Shown here: in pieces, positions 34,152 through 44,375 of the stretch
How the letters are laid out: each line of letters begins with the position of its first letter
Position numbering within the stretch: the first letter of the stretch is position 1
DNA from: Nemertoderma westbladi
Lineage: Eukaryota; Xenacoelomorpha; Nemertodermatida; Nemertodermatidae
Direction: 5' to 3'
DNA: 55,342 nucleotides
Assembly: GCA_032718475.1 (NCBI GenBank)
Contig: JAUCBJ010000945.1
Span: 1-55,342 of the forward strand
Made by a program: the position numbers and the translations under genes
The notes under the pieces: generated by a model
Told to the model about the DNA's origin: nothing
The model's input: only the letters and a program-made list of their open reading frames with translations
The model's database searches: none

Positions 34152-34402
34152 GCAAGGAAGCCTTCAAAACAATGAAGAAAATATTAATGGTAAGTCAATA
34201 ATGCTGTTTAAAACAGTTACACAATCTTGGAAAGAAAATCGGAAGTTATACAATAATCTCCAAACAACACGTCTATATTAAACTACCTGTTTAGTTAATT
34301 AAACACTGGTAGCTTAGAATTTACCGGTGGCCCAAGTCCAAACAACGTTTCTGCTGCGTCCGTAAATTTTATAGGTCATCAACGTCTGGCGATTCAGAAC
34401 AG

Positions 34403-37400
34403 ATGAACATGGACGACCGAGTCACCCAAATAACGATGTTGAAGGGAAGACGAAAGGTGATTCGCTGTCATATCTCAAGAACTGTGAATTTGATTGCGGA
34501 ACAGGATACCCTAAGCAAACGACAAACAGCGATCGATAAACTCGTCAACTTGCGTGATCGGATTCTCACAATGGATTGCGACCTAGGAGCGTTGTTCACG
34601 GACACAGAACTGAAAGACGATTTACAATCATCAGATGAGTATCAAGTAAAAATTGACAATGCAATTTCTCAGTTACGAGAATTAATTGAAGTCGAACACA
34701 GTCAAAATTTAATACCCCCACAAAACATAACTGATCATACAATGAATGTACCAAATTTCGATTCAACCCATTTAACTATGTTACAGTCTCAAACTGAAAG
34801 TAAAATGCTTGCTAGATCTATATTACCAAAACTTAAACCACCGTGTTTTGACGGAAACCTGTTAGAATATTCAGGATGGCATGATGCGTTCTTGAACAGC
34901 GTAGACGATGCCCAAGTGCCAGATGTCAATAAATTTCAATACTTACAGCAAAGCTTGAAGGGAGATGCTCTTAAAGCGATCGGTGGGTTGTCAGTTAATG
35001 GACCAAATTACACAGTGGCATTGAGATTGCTGGAAGAGCGATTTGGAAACAAAACGCAAATAATTGCAGCACACATCGAACAATTACGTTTGATAGGAAA
35101 AAGTAAAAGGACCATAAGAGAAATATATGACCATGGCAGGACACATTCTCGGGCATTGTTGGCAATGAATGTAAATATGAACGAATATCAAAGAGTAGTA
35201 ATTCCCGATGTGATTGCTGCACTACCAAAGGCAACTGCACTACAAATTATTAGGAGAAACAAGGGCGCGGTAGATGATTTAGAATGGTTGCTGCAGCACA
35301 TCAAAGAGTACATTGACGCAGAGGAAATCTTTGCTAACACGGTTAAGCCATTAATTATTTGCGAGGAAAAGCCTTCACTGCAATTAAATTATTCACCTGT
35401 GAGCAAAAGCAAACCTTTTTGTCCACCTTCAGCCGCATCTCTGGCAGTAACGATTGTACCAAAACAAGGTGGTAGTTTTAAACAAAACTCGCAATTGCAA
35501 GGACATTCAAATACTCTCACTTCCATACGCCCTATTCCAACCTGTCATTTCTGTGGGCAGGTCCACTATTCATCTGCTTGCCATGTTGTCATAGACGCTG
35601 CCAGGAGACGCGAAATTTTAAGTGAAAAAGGGAAATGCTATAGGTGTATGAATGGAGGACATACCGCATCGCAGTGCACATATTACAGGCCATGCAAAAA
35701 TTGCAATAGCACAGCACACAACACTGCGATTTGTCCAAATCAACGTAAATTAACACAATATTCCAGATCACCTGGAGCAGCGGGATCTCTTTTAGTGAAG
35801 TCTACTCCAAACGTAAGCACACAGCCATCCGTTGTGTCTGCCACCAACACAAATGGGACTTCCACGTCTTTGGTTGCACCTTGCTATAAAGAATCGTCCA
35901 TGAATTACTCACTCCAGACTGCTACTATTAATGCCTTCAATTATAATGGGGGGTCTTTTAATATCAACACATTATTTGACCCCGGTGCTCAACGCACATT
36001 TATATTACGAGCAATTGCTGAGAAATACCAGCTTCCAGTTATTGGTGTAGACCAACTGCAAGTTCATGGCTTTGGCAGCGAGAAACCAACATCAGAATGC
36101 TATGGCGTGGTGAATATTAAATTACAATTACGCAATGGAGAAATTGGAACACTCACAGCGAGAGTTACTGACATAATATGTGGTCCAATTACTAACAATG
36201 TACCAGAGTCAGTAATTAAGTCAAGCAAAACCCTCCAGGAATTAGATTTGGCTGATTCAACCATGTCACATCGAGATCTATTTAATATTGAATTATTAAT
36301 AGGTGTAGATCAGTATTGGTCCTTGGTCTCAGGAACAATAATTCGTGGAGAAGATTCAGAGCCAATTGCCATAGATAGCAGAGTTGGCTGGTTGCTATCT
36401 GGACCATCCAACACAGAACAATTTAATGATACGCTAGTAATAAGAGATACAAACCTAAATCCAAAACAAGCAGCAAACCTTTTAGTACAAGCAAGCTCAA
36501 TAGGAAATAAATTAGAAAACTCTGACAAATCGTCAGAATCCCAATTGATAATGCTTCTAAAATCGTTCTGGTCATTAGAATCTTTGGGAATAATCCCAAA
36601 TGAAGATGACTCCAATGATGTAATCTCCGAAGTAATTTTCCGAGATGGATTATACATGGTTAAACTTCCATGGAAGATGAGCCCAAAGTTGTTACCAGAC
36701 CACTATACTCGGTGTTACGTCCAGCTTCAATCGCTGTTGAGAAGGTTGACAAAATCGGGCCTTCTACAAAGTTACAATGATGTGATCATGGAACACAAAA
36801 GGAACGGGTATATTGAGGAAGTTGATCACACAGTAGCAACCGATGCACCGACACACTATGTACCTCACCATGGTGTACTTCGGGAGGACAAGGCAACGAC
36901 GAAACTCAGGGTTGTTTTTAACGCAAGTGCCATAGACACTAAACTAGGTGCGTCCTTAAATGACCTTATATATAAAGGTGCAAATCTATTGCCATCATTG
37001 GCAAAAGTGTTAATGGGTTTTCGATTTCACCGTATTGCAATTGTAGCAGACATAAAAGCTGCATTTATGCAATGTGTCATAGACAAATCTGATAGAGATA
37101 TGCTGCGATTTCTATGGGTCAAGGACATAAATGAGGTAAATTGTTCTAACCCAAATATTAAAGCATATCGCTATACGCGTGCCATGTTTGGCCTAACAAC
37201 AAGTCCGCATATTTTGTGCAAAATAATTGCTATACATTTAGATTCTAAATTAGAAAAAGCCAATGAAGCTGAAAATTTGGATTTAGCAAGTTTAGAATCT
37301 GAAAAAGAGGCATTAGGAAAATTGAAAGATGACATCTACGTAGACGATTTGATATCCGGGGCTCAGTGCATAAAGTCTGGTTTTCTATTTTATGAAAACG

Positions 37401-38473
37401 CTAAGCGTATTATGTTATCCGGTGGATTTGAGTTAATAAAATGGTTAACAAATTCCCAAATATTACAAGAACAAATAGACAAATTAGAAAAGCAACAAAT
37501 TGTGTCATTGGATACCAACATGGTTCCCATTGTACACGAGGAAGACCAGACTTATGCAAAGGAGTCGACAGGGTCATCAAACATAAATGAGAACGGAACA
37601 ATTACCAGGGTATTAGGACAGGTGTGGGATCGTAGCTCAGATATGTTGGGTTATAACCTCACTCATTTAAAACAATTTGCAGATACTTTGACACCAACAA
37701 AAAAATCTCTATTGCAAATTACTGCACGGATATATGACCCTTTAGGTCTAATATCGCCATTTTCAGTTGCTCTGAAAATAGCGTATCGAAAATTGTCTCA
37801 GACGGACGTTAAATGGGATGCTCCTTTGCCGCATCCCTACTTAGAACAATGGCCACACTGGATAGAAGGATTAGAAATATTAAACCAAGTAGTAGTTCCA
37901 AGGTGTATTTTTAGTCCTATTAATCCAAACAAATATGAGTTGCATATGTTTTCTGACGCAAGTAAAAACATATATGCAGCAGCTGTTTACATTCGCATTA
38001 TGAACATTGATGATTCAGTTACAACTCATTTATTAACCAGCAAGTCAAAAATAGCGCCACAGCAAGATCCTTCTATACCACGGCTTGAGTTATTAGGCGG
38101 ATTAGTTGGATTGTTTGTATCAAATTCACTCCCCGCAAATATAAGGAAAAGTATCTCCAGGATATTCTGTTGGACAGATGCTTTAGATGTTTTGTATTGG
38201 CTTGCAATACCCAATACATCAGAGAAACAATTCGTGCAAAACCGAGTAAAGGAAATGCGACAAATTGCATCTAATTTAGGAGCAATTTGGCGGCATTGTC
38301 CAGGTAAACAAAATCCGGCGGACGTAGCTACTCGGATAACAACAGCTGCCCAATTGGTAAACAATAAATTGTGGTTCCAGGGTCCAGACTTTCTTTCAGG
38401 GGGGATGATGACTGGCCACCATCACAAGTTATTGTTGAAACACAAGTGTCACAAGAATGTCTCAATGAAATAA
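34403..38473 (+). pseudogene. BEL/Pao gag-pol through RNase H (BEL copy 3)
   Basis: ATG at 34403 starts 1356 codons. A DUF1759-like gag segment is near residues 150-260 (YSGWHDAFLNSVDD, LKGDALKAIGGL). CCHC knuckles are at 379-443 (CHFCGQVHYSSAC, CYRCMNGGHTASQC, CKNCNSTAHNTAIC). The DUF1758-like protease FDPGAQRTF is near 526. The RT has VVFNASA, VADIKAAFMQ, FGLTTSPH and YVDD near 979. The Pao/A17 region is followed by RNase H (FSDASK near 1183; PRLELLGG). Near 38399-38404 a GGGGGG run shifts the frame: the true continuation lies in the overlapping integrase frame, so the last 20-odd residues here are spurious. Gag-pol and integrase would be one polyprotein in an intact copy. Confidence 0.9.
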
Positions 38474-39541
38474 AGTCTGGACCAGTAATCGCCGTTTCTG
38501 TTAGTACACCATTGTCAGCATTAAACAATGTAATCAATATAACAGACTACAGTACGAAAAGACATCTACTACGGACTCTAGCTTGGGTCTTAAGATTCAT
38601 TAGTAACCTGCAAGCACCAAAACGCAAGACTGATTCAGCACTGTTTCTTAACTATGTCTCAGCTAGTGAGCTTGGTGAAGCCGAGAGACGAGTTATTGAA
38701 GCAGAGCAACAAACTAGTTACCCAAGTGTAATAGAGTATTTACAAGGAAAATCAGTAACTTGTCCAAGTATAGTCAAACAATTAAACTTACGACTTATTA
38801 AGTCAGGTTTAATTATTTGTTCAGGTAGAGTAGTAAATGAATTTATTCCTACCCACACACAAAATCCAATTCTATTACCACCAAAAGGTCATTACACACG
38901 ACTTGTAATATTACGTGCTCATGAGATTGTTGCGCATTCCAGAGTAAGAGATACCTTAGTGCAAGTTAGGGAACGATTTTGGATTCCCTCAGGTCGACGA
39001 GTTATTAAGCAAGTAATAAGCTCGTGTGGACCTTGCAAGCGAATACAAGGCAAGCCATTTGATATGCCCAAGATTGGCCCTTTACCTGAACCAAGAACTG
39101 TTGATACTCTCGGACCCTTTAGCGCTGTTGGCATAGATTTTGCAGGGCCTATAACAGCTGTGGCTAAAACTACAGATGCTATACCAGTTACAGGCAAGCA
39201 ATGGATATGTTTGTTTACTTGTGCAACTGTGAGAGCGGTTCATCTGGAACTGGTAGGTTCTCTTATGGCGAGTGCATTCATAAATTCATTTAAAAGATTT
39301 ATTGCCAGGAGAGGTGTTCCACAAATAATATATAGCGATAACGGTACTAACTTTAAATGTTCAGCAAAAGAGTTAAAAATATATCAAACATTTTTGAGTG
39401 ACCCCGAAGTAGTGCGCTTATTCGGGGAATACAATATAAAATGGGAAAATAATATTGCACGCAACCCGCAAGCATTTGGGTTCATTGAACGTGTAGTAGG
39501 TACGATGAAAAATTGCTTTCGCAAGTCTATAGGCCGTGAGT
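38405..39541 (+). pseudogene. BEL/Pao integrase, cut by Polinton (BEL copy 3)
   Basis: This frame opens upstream at 38371 but becomes genuine after the G-run. The N-terminal zinc domain has HEIVAH...CGPC near 38920-39025. The core has VGIDFAGPI (first D) and IYSDNGTNF (second D), then WENN...FIERVVGTMKN carrying the E. The sequence ends at SIGRE, where BEL integrases normally continue into a C-terminal domain; here foreign sequence starts at about 39539-39542. The aromatic and GG residues usual around the E (APHWGGIWER type) are replaced by NPQAFGFIER. There is no ORF3 in this copy, but its 3' end is outside the window. Confidence 0.85.
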
Positions 39542-40437
39542 AGTATAAGAAGCATGGAGACTGGATAATGGTCACCCGTAGCCCATCATTACCATCCATT
39601 TTTGGTACTGCAGCCAATCAGAAGCCACCATTTCAACCTTTAGCGGTGGTCGTTATTATTTCAACCAATCAGATGTCAGCATTTCATCCGTAACCATGGT
39701 AACTTCTCAAGTTCCCGCTTATTCCGCTAGAGGCGTTATTAGTCACCCAACGCTAGTACTGCATCCTATCACCAACCTTTATTTTACAGGTGTTCGGGTG
39801 TCTACACTTAGCATCAGGTAACTTCTACTATTTTTCAAATCGCTATTTTTCACCAACCATTGCATATTCATCTTCACATAGCCTAACCTCACGATGCATG
39901 GCTAGCCCCCATCCCATCGCTACTCAATCCACAGCTGTTACCCACCCAACCACCCAACCAATCAACGGTGATGTTTGCCTAACCCTACGGTTATTCACCT
40001 TTTCACCACGTTACCACCACTACCACGCAACCAACCACAGTATACTGTATATGCTGACAACGTGGCCACCAACTACAGCATATATTATATTGATTGCCAA
40101 CTCCACAACTGCTGTCACCAAATCAACAAACCAAGCAGTAGGATACGTGTTGAAATTCCACCACGTTTCCAGCTACACGTATACGAACATTTCCATAGTT
40201 ACTCAACCTTGACCATAATTTTTTATTTAATTGTACTGTACTGTACAGTAGTTACCCACCGGCTAATCAACCAATCAATAAACCGAATTTAGGCTATTTC
40301 CCAGTTTAAGACCTGTATTATTTTTGAAAATATCTTATATATAATCTCTTGCTTTAATCGCAATTAATCATTTGTAATGGTTTTAGTTTAAAAGTTTTTA
40401 CTTTGTTTGTTTGATTTACAATAAAATAAATTAAATA
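39542..40437 (+). other. Gene-free left arm of Polinton
   Basis: Roughly 900 bp without a supported gene; Polinton terminal repeats are often several hundred bp long, so this may be or include the left one. CCAAT-rich words and runs of ACCAACC-type repeats (39930-40080) are present. Open frames at 39790-40292 have no recognisable domain and are compositionally simple. Confidence 0.45.
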
Positions 40438-40884
40438 ATGTCTTCTGATTCCGATATGGTTATGCCAATAGTAAGGCATTCATTTTTTGCAGAAGATGGT
40501 CATGCCTATATTGTTATTGATTATACAATTTACCGTCAGGGAGATGATAAATATAAAATTGAGTTTTCTGAAAAAGCCAGGAAAGTTTTAAGCTCAATCG
40601 ATATTGATGCTTCAGATAATAGTATTCATCTTTTAGATTACAACCTGAAACCTGAGCATGAGGGAGGAAAATTAACCAGCATCTTACTATTAGCCATGAT
40701 AGAAGGATTTATTTTTATTACACAATACAACGAAGCTGGTGAAAAGTTTGAAATACGGCTAAATCGACATAGCCCCTACGAAATTATGTCTTTCTTTATT
40801 GTAATGATTTCAAAAGAATCCTTTGTCGAACCTGAAGAATCAGCGGATAATGTTGAATATGTTGATAATATCATTGATTCTTGA
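40438..40884 (+). CDS. Unknown Polinton protein (148 aa)
   Basis: ATG at 40438, first gene of the row. An acidic protein with a mixed alpha/beta look (HAYIVIDYTIYRQGDDKYKI, then LTSILLLAMIEGFIFITQYN) and an acidic C-terminus (EPEESADNVEYVDNIID). I recognise no domain, signal peptide or clear membrane segment; the LLLAMIEGFIFI stretch is hydrophobic but short. Base composition matches its Polinton neighbours. Likely an accessory gene. Confidence 0.6.
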   Translation: MSSDSDMVMPIVRHSFFAEDGHAYIVIDYTIYRQGDDKYKIEFSEKARKVLSSIDIDASDNSIHLLDYNLKPEHEGGKLTSILLLAMIEGFIFITQYNEAGEKFEIRLNRHSPYEIMSFFIVMISKESFVEPEESADNVEYVDNIIDS

Positions 40885-41056
40885 CTTTTCCCTCTATATT
40901 ATAAATATTTTATGATTATATATAAAATTTTGTTGTTTTTAAATAATCGAAAATTGTAGTAGTATTTGTATATACTGTATAACAGTTTGTTGTTGTTGTT
41001 GTTGTTGTTGTTGTGTATTGTGGTAATTATTTTCAATTTACTTTAAAATTTGGAAA

Positions 41057-41509
41057 ATGGATATTTTAAATGAAAAATGTCCAGTTTGCTATTCTAAGTT
41101 ATTGCAAAAACATCGAGATTATTATAAATGTGAAAATAAACATGCAACTTGCGTACAATGTATTGTACAATATTCCGAAATGAATAATTATTGTTCTAAA
41201 ATTTGTCCTATTTGTCGCGCTCCCATATCCAAGTTTAATATAAAGTTGGCAAGATACCAACCCTTTTATTGGAAAGAGCTTCGCAATATAACTTATATTT
41301 CCGCGAAAAGTAATGATCCCGGAGATTTATTTACAATATTGGAGAATATTTTTTATAGAAACGTAGTACGGCGCTGTCGCTACTATATTCCTTATTTTTT
41401 TAGCAGCGAACATAAAAAAATCATAAGCGCGAAATTCACGGGAAGTGATTTCCAAACCGTCGATGTTACCTATCATTATTTCGCGTATAAAGATGCTCAC
41501 CATGCTTGA
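41057..41509 (+). CDS. RING-type zinc finger protein (150 aa)
   Basis: ATG at 41057. Residues 9-54 carry CPVC ... C ... H-x2-C-x2-C ... CPIC, a C3HC4-like RING pattern: CPVCYSKL, YYKCENKHATCVQC, and CSKICPICRAPI. The remaining 95 residues are unrecognised, aromatic-rich and basic. RING proteins usually act as ubiquitin ligases; many large DNA viruses carry them against host defences, but that role here is inference. A (TTG)n run and an ATATACTGTAT word lie upstream. Confidence 0.75.
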   Translation: MDILNEKCPVCYSKLLQKHRDYYKCENKHATCVQCIVQYSEMNNYCSKICPICRAPISKFNIKLARYQPFYWKELRNITYISAKSNDPGDLFTILENIFYRNVVRRCRYYIPYFFSSEHKKIISAKFTGSDFQTVDVTYHYFAYKDAHHA

Positions 41510-41722
41510 AATTACATCGGTCTATACTATAATTGGAAATAGCACCTTTTGCTGCGGCGAGCGTCACATACTGTAGTTGTGGCATATGTTAATTAAATAT
41601 ACAGTACTCTAATATTGTAGTTGCATCAATTATTGTTATATACATAGTAATGGTGTTGGTTTATTGATATTGATATTATATTATATTGTATTGTTGATAT
41701 ATCTTAATAATAATAATAATAA

Positions 41723-42409
41723 ATGGCTGACTTTAATTCAGGCCCATATAATTTAAACTTTCAAATGGGAACGAGTATGATAATTTCAGGGCCATCTGGC
41801 TCCGGAAAGTCAACCTTTGTGGGGAATTTAATTAAACACAAGAATGGATGCTTCAACGAAGCCCCTTTGCGAGTATTGTATTGTTACGGGAGCAATCCCC
41901 CGACTATTCCAGGTATTACTCACCTTTACAAAGGCTTGCCTGAAAATATAGATAGTTTAGTGAATAGTCGAGATTTATTAATTATAGATGATTTGTTAAC
42001 AGAAACTGAGTCCAGTACAGCTTTAACTGTATTGTTTACTAAGGTAGCTCATCATTCCAATATATTTATTTGTTTTATAACGCAAAACATGTTTTACGGT
42101 GGGAAGCATAACCGCACAAGATCAATTAATAGCCATACTTTAGTATTAATGAAAAATCCGAGAGACAGTCTATCGGTTTTAAATTTCGCGAAGCAAATGT
42201 TACCAGGGCAGACCAAATTTTTAGTTGATTCCTATCAAGATGCAACAATTGAGCCATTTTCACATTTCTTAATTGATTTACGACAGGAAACACCCGAACA
42301 TTTAAGATTTAGATCGGATATATTTCGTAATCATAATTGTTACATTAAAAATTACATTGACTATAAACGTAGCGAAAATAATAATAATAATAATAATAAT
42401 GATAAATAA
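41723..42409 (+). CDS. FtsK/A32-like packaging ATPase
   Basis: ATG at 41723, 228 residues. Walker A GPSGSGKST lies at 23-31, and Walker B LLIIDDLL follows near residue 83. A sensor-like stretch FICFITQNMF follows. The size and layout fit the genome-packaging ATPases of Polintons and related viruses, which pump DNA into preformed capsids. The C-terminus ends in a run of eight Asn encoded by (AAT)n, probably microsatellite growth at the end of the gene. Confidence 0.9.
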   Translation: MADFNSGPYNLNFQMGTSMIISGPSGSGKSTFVGNLIKHKNGCFNEAPLRVLYCYGSNPPTIPGITHLYKGLPENIDSLVNSRDLLIIDDLLTETESSTALTVLFTKVAHHSNIFICFITQNMFYGGKHNRTRSINSHTLVLMKNPRDSLSVLNFAKQMLPGQTKFLVDSYQDATIEPFSHFLIDLRQETPEHLRFRSDIFRNHNCYIKNYIDYKRSENNNNNNNNDK

Positions 42410-42446
42410 TTAATATTTTGTGACAATTTTCAATAATGTTGCAACA

Positions 42447-42830
42447 ATGAATAGACTTGTGCAGAAATATCGTAACGAACTGGAATTTCTACGCAGCGCT
42501 ACCCCTCAACAAAGAACTTATTTTATTAACCATACCGCCAGTAACGAATTAATACGACTCATTGTAAATACTGCATTAAATGTTCTAAAAGGCAATGTAC
42601 AATTGACCCCTCATTCATTTAGAAATATTCGCCGCTATAAGAAGGTATTGAAATCACTCAACCGTAAGACAAAAAATATATCAAGTTACAGAAAAAAGTT
42701 AAGCAATCAATCTGGAGGCATACTACCGTTTCTAATACCCTTACTCGGCATTGGTGCGAAACTAGCCGCGAGTGCCGGAGCCGCTGCCGCTGGGGCGGCT
42801 ATTGCGAAAAAAATTAACCGTGGACGGTAG
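42447..42830 (+). CDS. Small Polinton protein with GG site and hydrophobic Ala-rich tail
   Basis: The first in-frame ATG is at 42447, giving 127 residues; an upstream GTG extension is not needed. The N-terminal part is helical and basic (RNIRRYKKVLKSLNRKTKN). Then SNQSGG is followed by a hydrophobic segment (ILPFLIPLLGIGAKLAASAG) and an Ala-rich stretch ending KKINRGR. A -GG site before a membrane-active helix resembles adenovirus-type precursor proteins cleaved by the viral protease and is common in Polinton small proteins. Function is inferred. Confidence 0.7.
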   Translation: MNRLVQKYRNELEFLRSATPQQRTYFINHTASNELIRLIVNTALNVLKGNVQLTPHSFRNIRRYKKVLKSLNRKTKNISSYRKKLSNQSGGILPFLIPLLGIGAKLAASAGAAAAGAAIAKKINRGR

Positions 42831-42836
42831 GCAATA

Positions 42837-43007
42837 ATGGTTAAAACAGGAGTAACATTTAGAAAATTATATTTAGTATCGAGTAAACCGTTAGCTACTG
42901 ATTTAAAACCACAAGATATACCTAGAGTAAACACTACAAAAAGAAAACCCTTTAAAACATCAACTTCGAAGAAAATAATTAAAAAATTTCAATTGTTCTT
43001 ACGGTGA
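42837..43007 (+). CDS. Small basic Polinton protein (56 aa)
   Basis: ATG at 42837, six bases after the previous stop, runs to TGA at 43005-43007. The product is strongly basic (many K/R, with TTKRKPFKTSTSKKIIKKF). No family is recognised. Tight spacing and matching base composition favour a real gene, perhaps a DNA-binding core protein, but it is short. Confidence 0.5.
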   Translation: MVKTGVTFRKLYLVSSKPLATDLKPQDIPRVNTTKRKPFKTSTSKKIIKKFQLFLR

Positions 43008-43058
43008 TGCCCTTTATAAGAGATTTGAATATACATATTACTTGTGGTTGTCGAAAAG

Positions 43059-44150
43059 ATGCCTCGCAAGATGAAACCGATTTTAAGCCGAAGCTTAGAC
43101 AAAAAACTGTTAAGAATTTATTTAGATCCTTCATCCCCCGCGGGATTTGCAAGTGTTGCAAAATTAGCAAAAGCTGCAAACATCAAACCGACGCAAGCTC
43201 AGAAATGGTTGAGCGGACAAAAGACATACACCCTTCACGCTCAACGTAGACAACATTATCCAACATCTAAAATATTTACGGGAGGCATAAAAGATATATA
43301 TATGATAGATCTGGTGGATATGCAGCAATATAAGTCACAAAATAATAATTATAACTATATATTAACATGCATTGATGCCTTCAGTCGGCTTGCTTTTGGC
43401 TATGCTATAAAAACAAAAAAGGGTGATGAAATTATTAGTATATTGCAAAAAATATTCCAGAAAGGAAAACCAAACAGAATCGCCACGGATCAAGGGTCTG
43501 AGTTTCTAAATAAATCTGTAAGGAAATATTTAGATACGTTAGGTATACAGTATTACGTAATGTACTCTGTGAATAAGGCGGCTATTGTCGAGAGATTTAA
43601 CAGAACCCTAAAAACAAAGATGTTCAAAATTTTCACCCAGAGAGGAAATAATATTTGGATAAAAATTTTACCTAAGCTTATCTCGGCTTATAATAGGTCG
43701 TATCATAGAACAATACAAATGACACCTATTGAAGTTAATAAATTTAATGAAACTGAATTAATGAATAGATTATATGGGAAATATAGACAGATAAATCACA
43801 AGAAAATAAAATTTAAAGTTGGAGATACAGTACGATTATCTATTGCTCGTACTGCTTTCGCTAAAGGCTATCGAGAACAATGGACACGTGAATTATTTAT
43901 TATTCATCGGGTCAGGTTGGATAGAGTACCAGCGGTAATGTTCGATATTAAGGACAGCACCGGAGCTATAATAAAGGGCTCATTTTATTCTCACGAACTC
44001 CAAAAGGTTCACCCGAATAGTAATATTTATCTAGCAATTGACCAAAAAAATATTGGCAAACTTAAAGAACGTGTACGCAACGGGAAGAAAGAATATTTAG
44101 TCCGATTCATCGGATCCAAGAAACAGTCCTGGGTACAGCATATTAAATAA
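43059..44150 (+). CDS. Polinton integrase with chromodomain-like tail
   Basis: I chose ATG at 43059 (MPRKMKP); the longer frame starts with GTG. The N-terminal part (FASVAKLAKAANIKPTQAQK, WLSGQKTYTLH) is the typical Polinton integrase head. The retroviral-type core has D in MIDLVDMQQY, D in IATDQGSEF and E in AAIVERFNRTLKTKM, so the DDE triad is intact. An SH3-like part follows, and the last 30 residues (NGKKEYLVRFIGSKKQSWV) look like a chromodomain, which may direct insertion to particular chromatin. About 363 residues; normal for the family. Confidence 0.92.
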   Translation: MPRKMKPILSRSLDKKLLRIYLDPSSPAGFASVAKLAKAANIKPTQAQKWLSGQKTYTLHAQRRQHYPTSKIFTGGIKDIYMIDLVDMQQYKSQNNNYNYILTCIDAFSRLAFGYAIKTKKGDEIISILQKIFQKGKPNRIATDQGSEFLNKSVRKYLDTLGIQYYVMYSVNKAAIVERFNRTLKTKMFKIFTQRGNNIWIKILPKLISAYNRSYHRTIQMTPIEVNKFNETELMNRLYGKYRQINHKKIKFKVGDTVRLSIARTAFAKGYREQWTRELFIIHRVRLDRVPAVMFDIKDSTGAIIKGSFYSHELQKVHPNSNIYLAIDQKNIGKLKERVRNGKKEYLVRFIGSKKQSWVQHIK

Positions 44151-44375
44151 GCTTAGGTTTATACTGTATATTAATTCGTTTTGGTCGCATATGACTGTAA
44201 TTAATCAATAATATTACTATATCTATAGTTCATCCGCTTTAAATAAAGCCAGTAAAATATTGATCCCTCGCATATACTGTAGAAGATGCCAGCAATGAAC
44301 GTGGTCACAGATGTCTATAATTTAACATTATACTGTATGTACAAAGGAGTCAAGTAGAGAGAACGAGCTTTAATA
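44151..44375 (+). promoter_or_regulatory. Intergenic region with repeated TATACTGTA words
   Basis: Between integrase and the next gene, TATACTGTA or ATATACTGTA occurs at about 44162, 44274 and 44332. The same word appears in other Polinton gaps (about 40036, 40973; inverted ATACAGTA near 41602). It may be a promoter-like signal or just local sequence bias. Confidence 0.3.

Noticed and set aside
39790-40292. Proteins of 105-140 aa before the Polinton genes
   Set aside because: Low-complexity Thr/Tyr/His-rich frames overlapping each other, no domain, in the likely terminal repeat.
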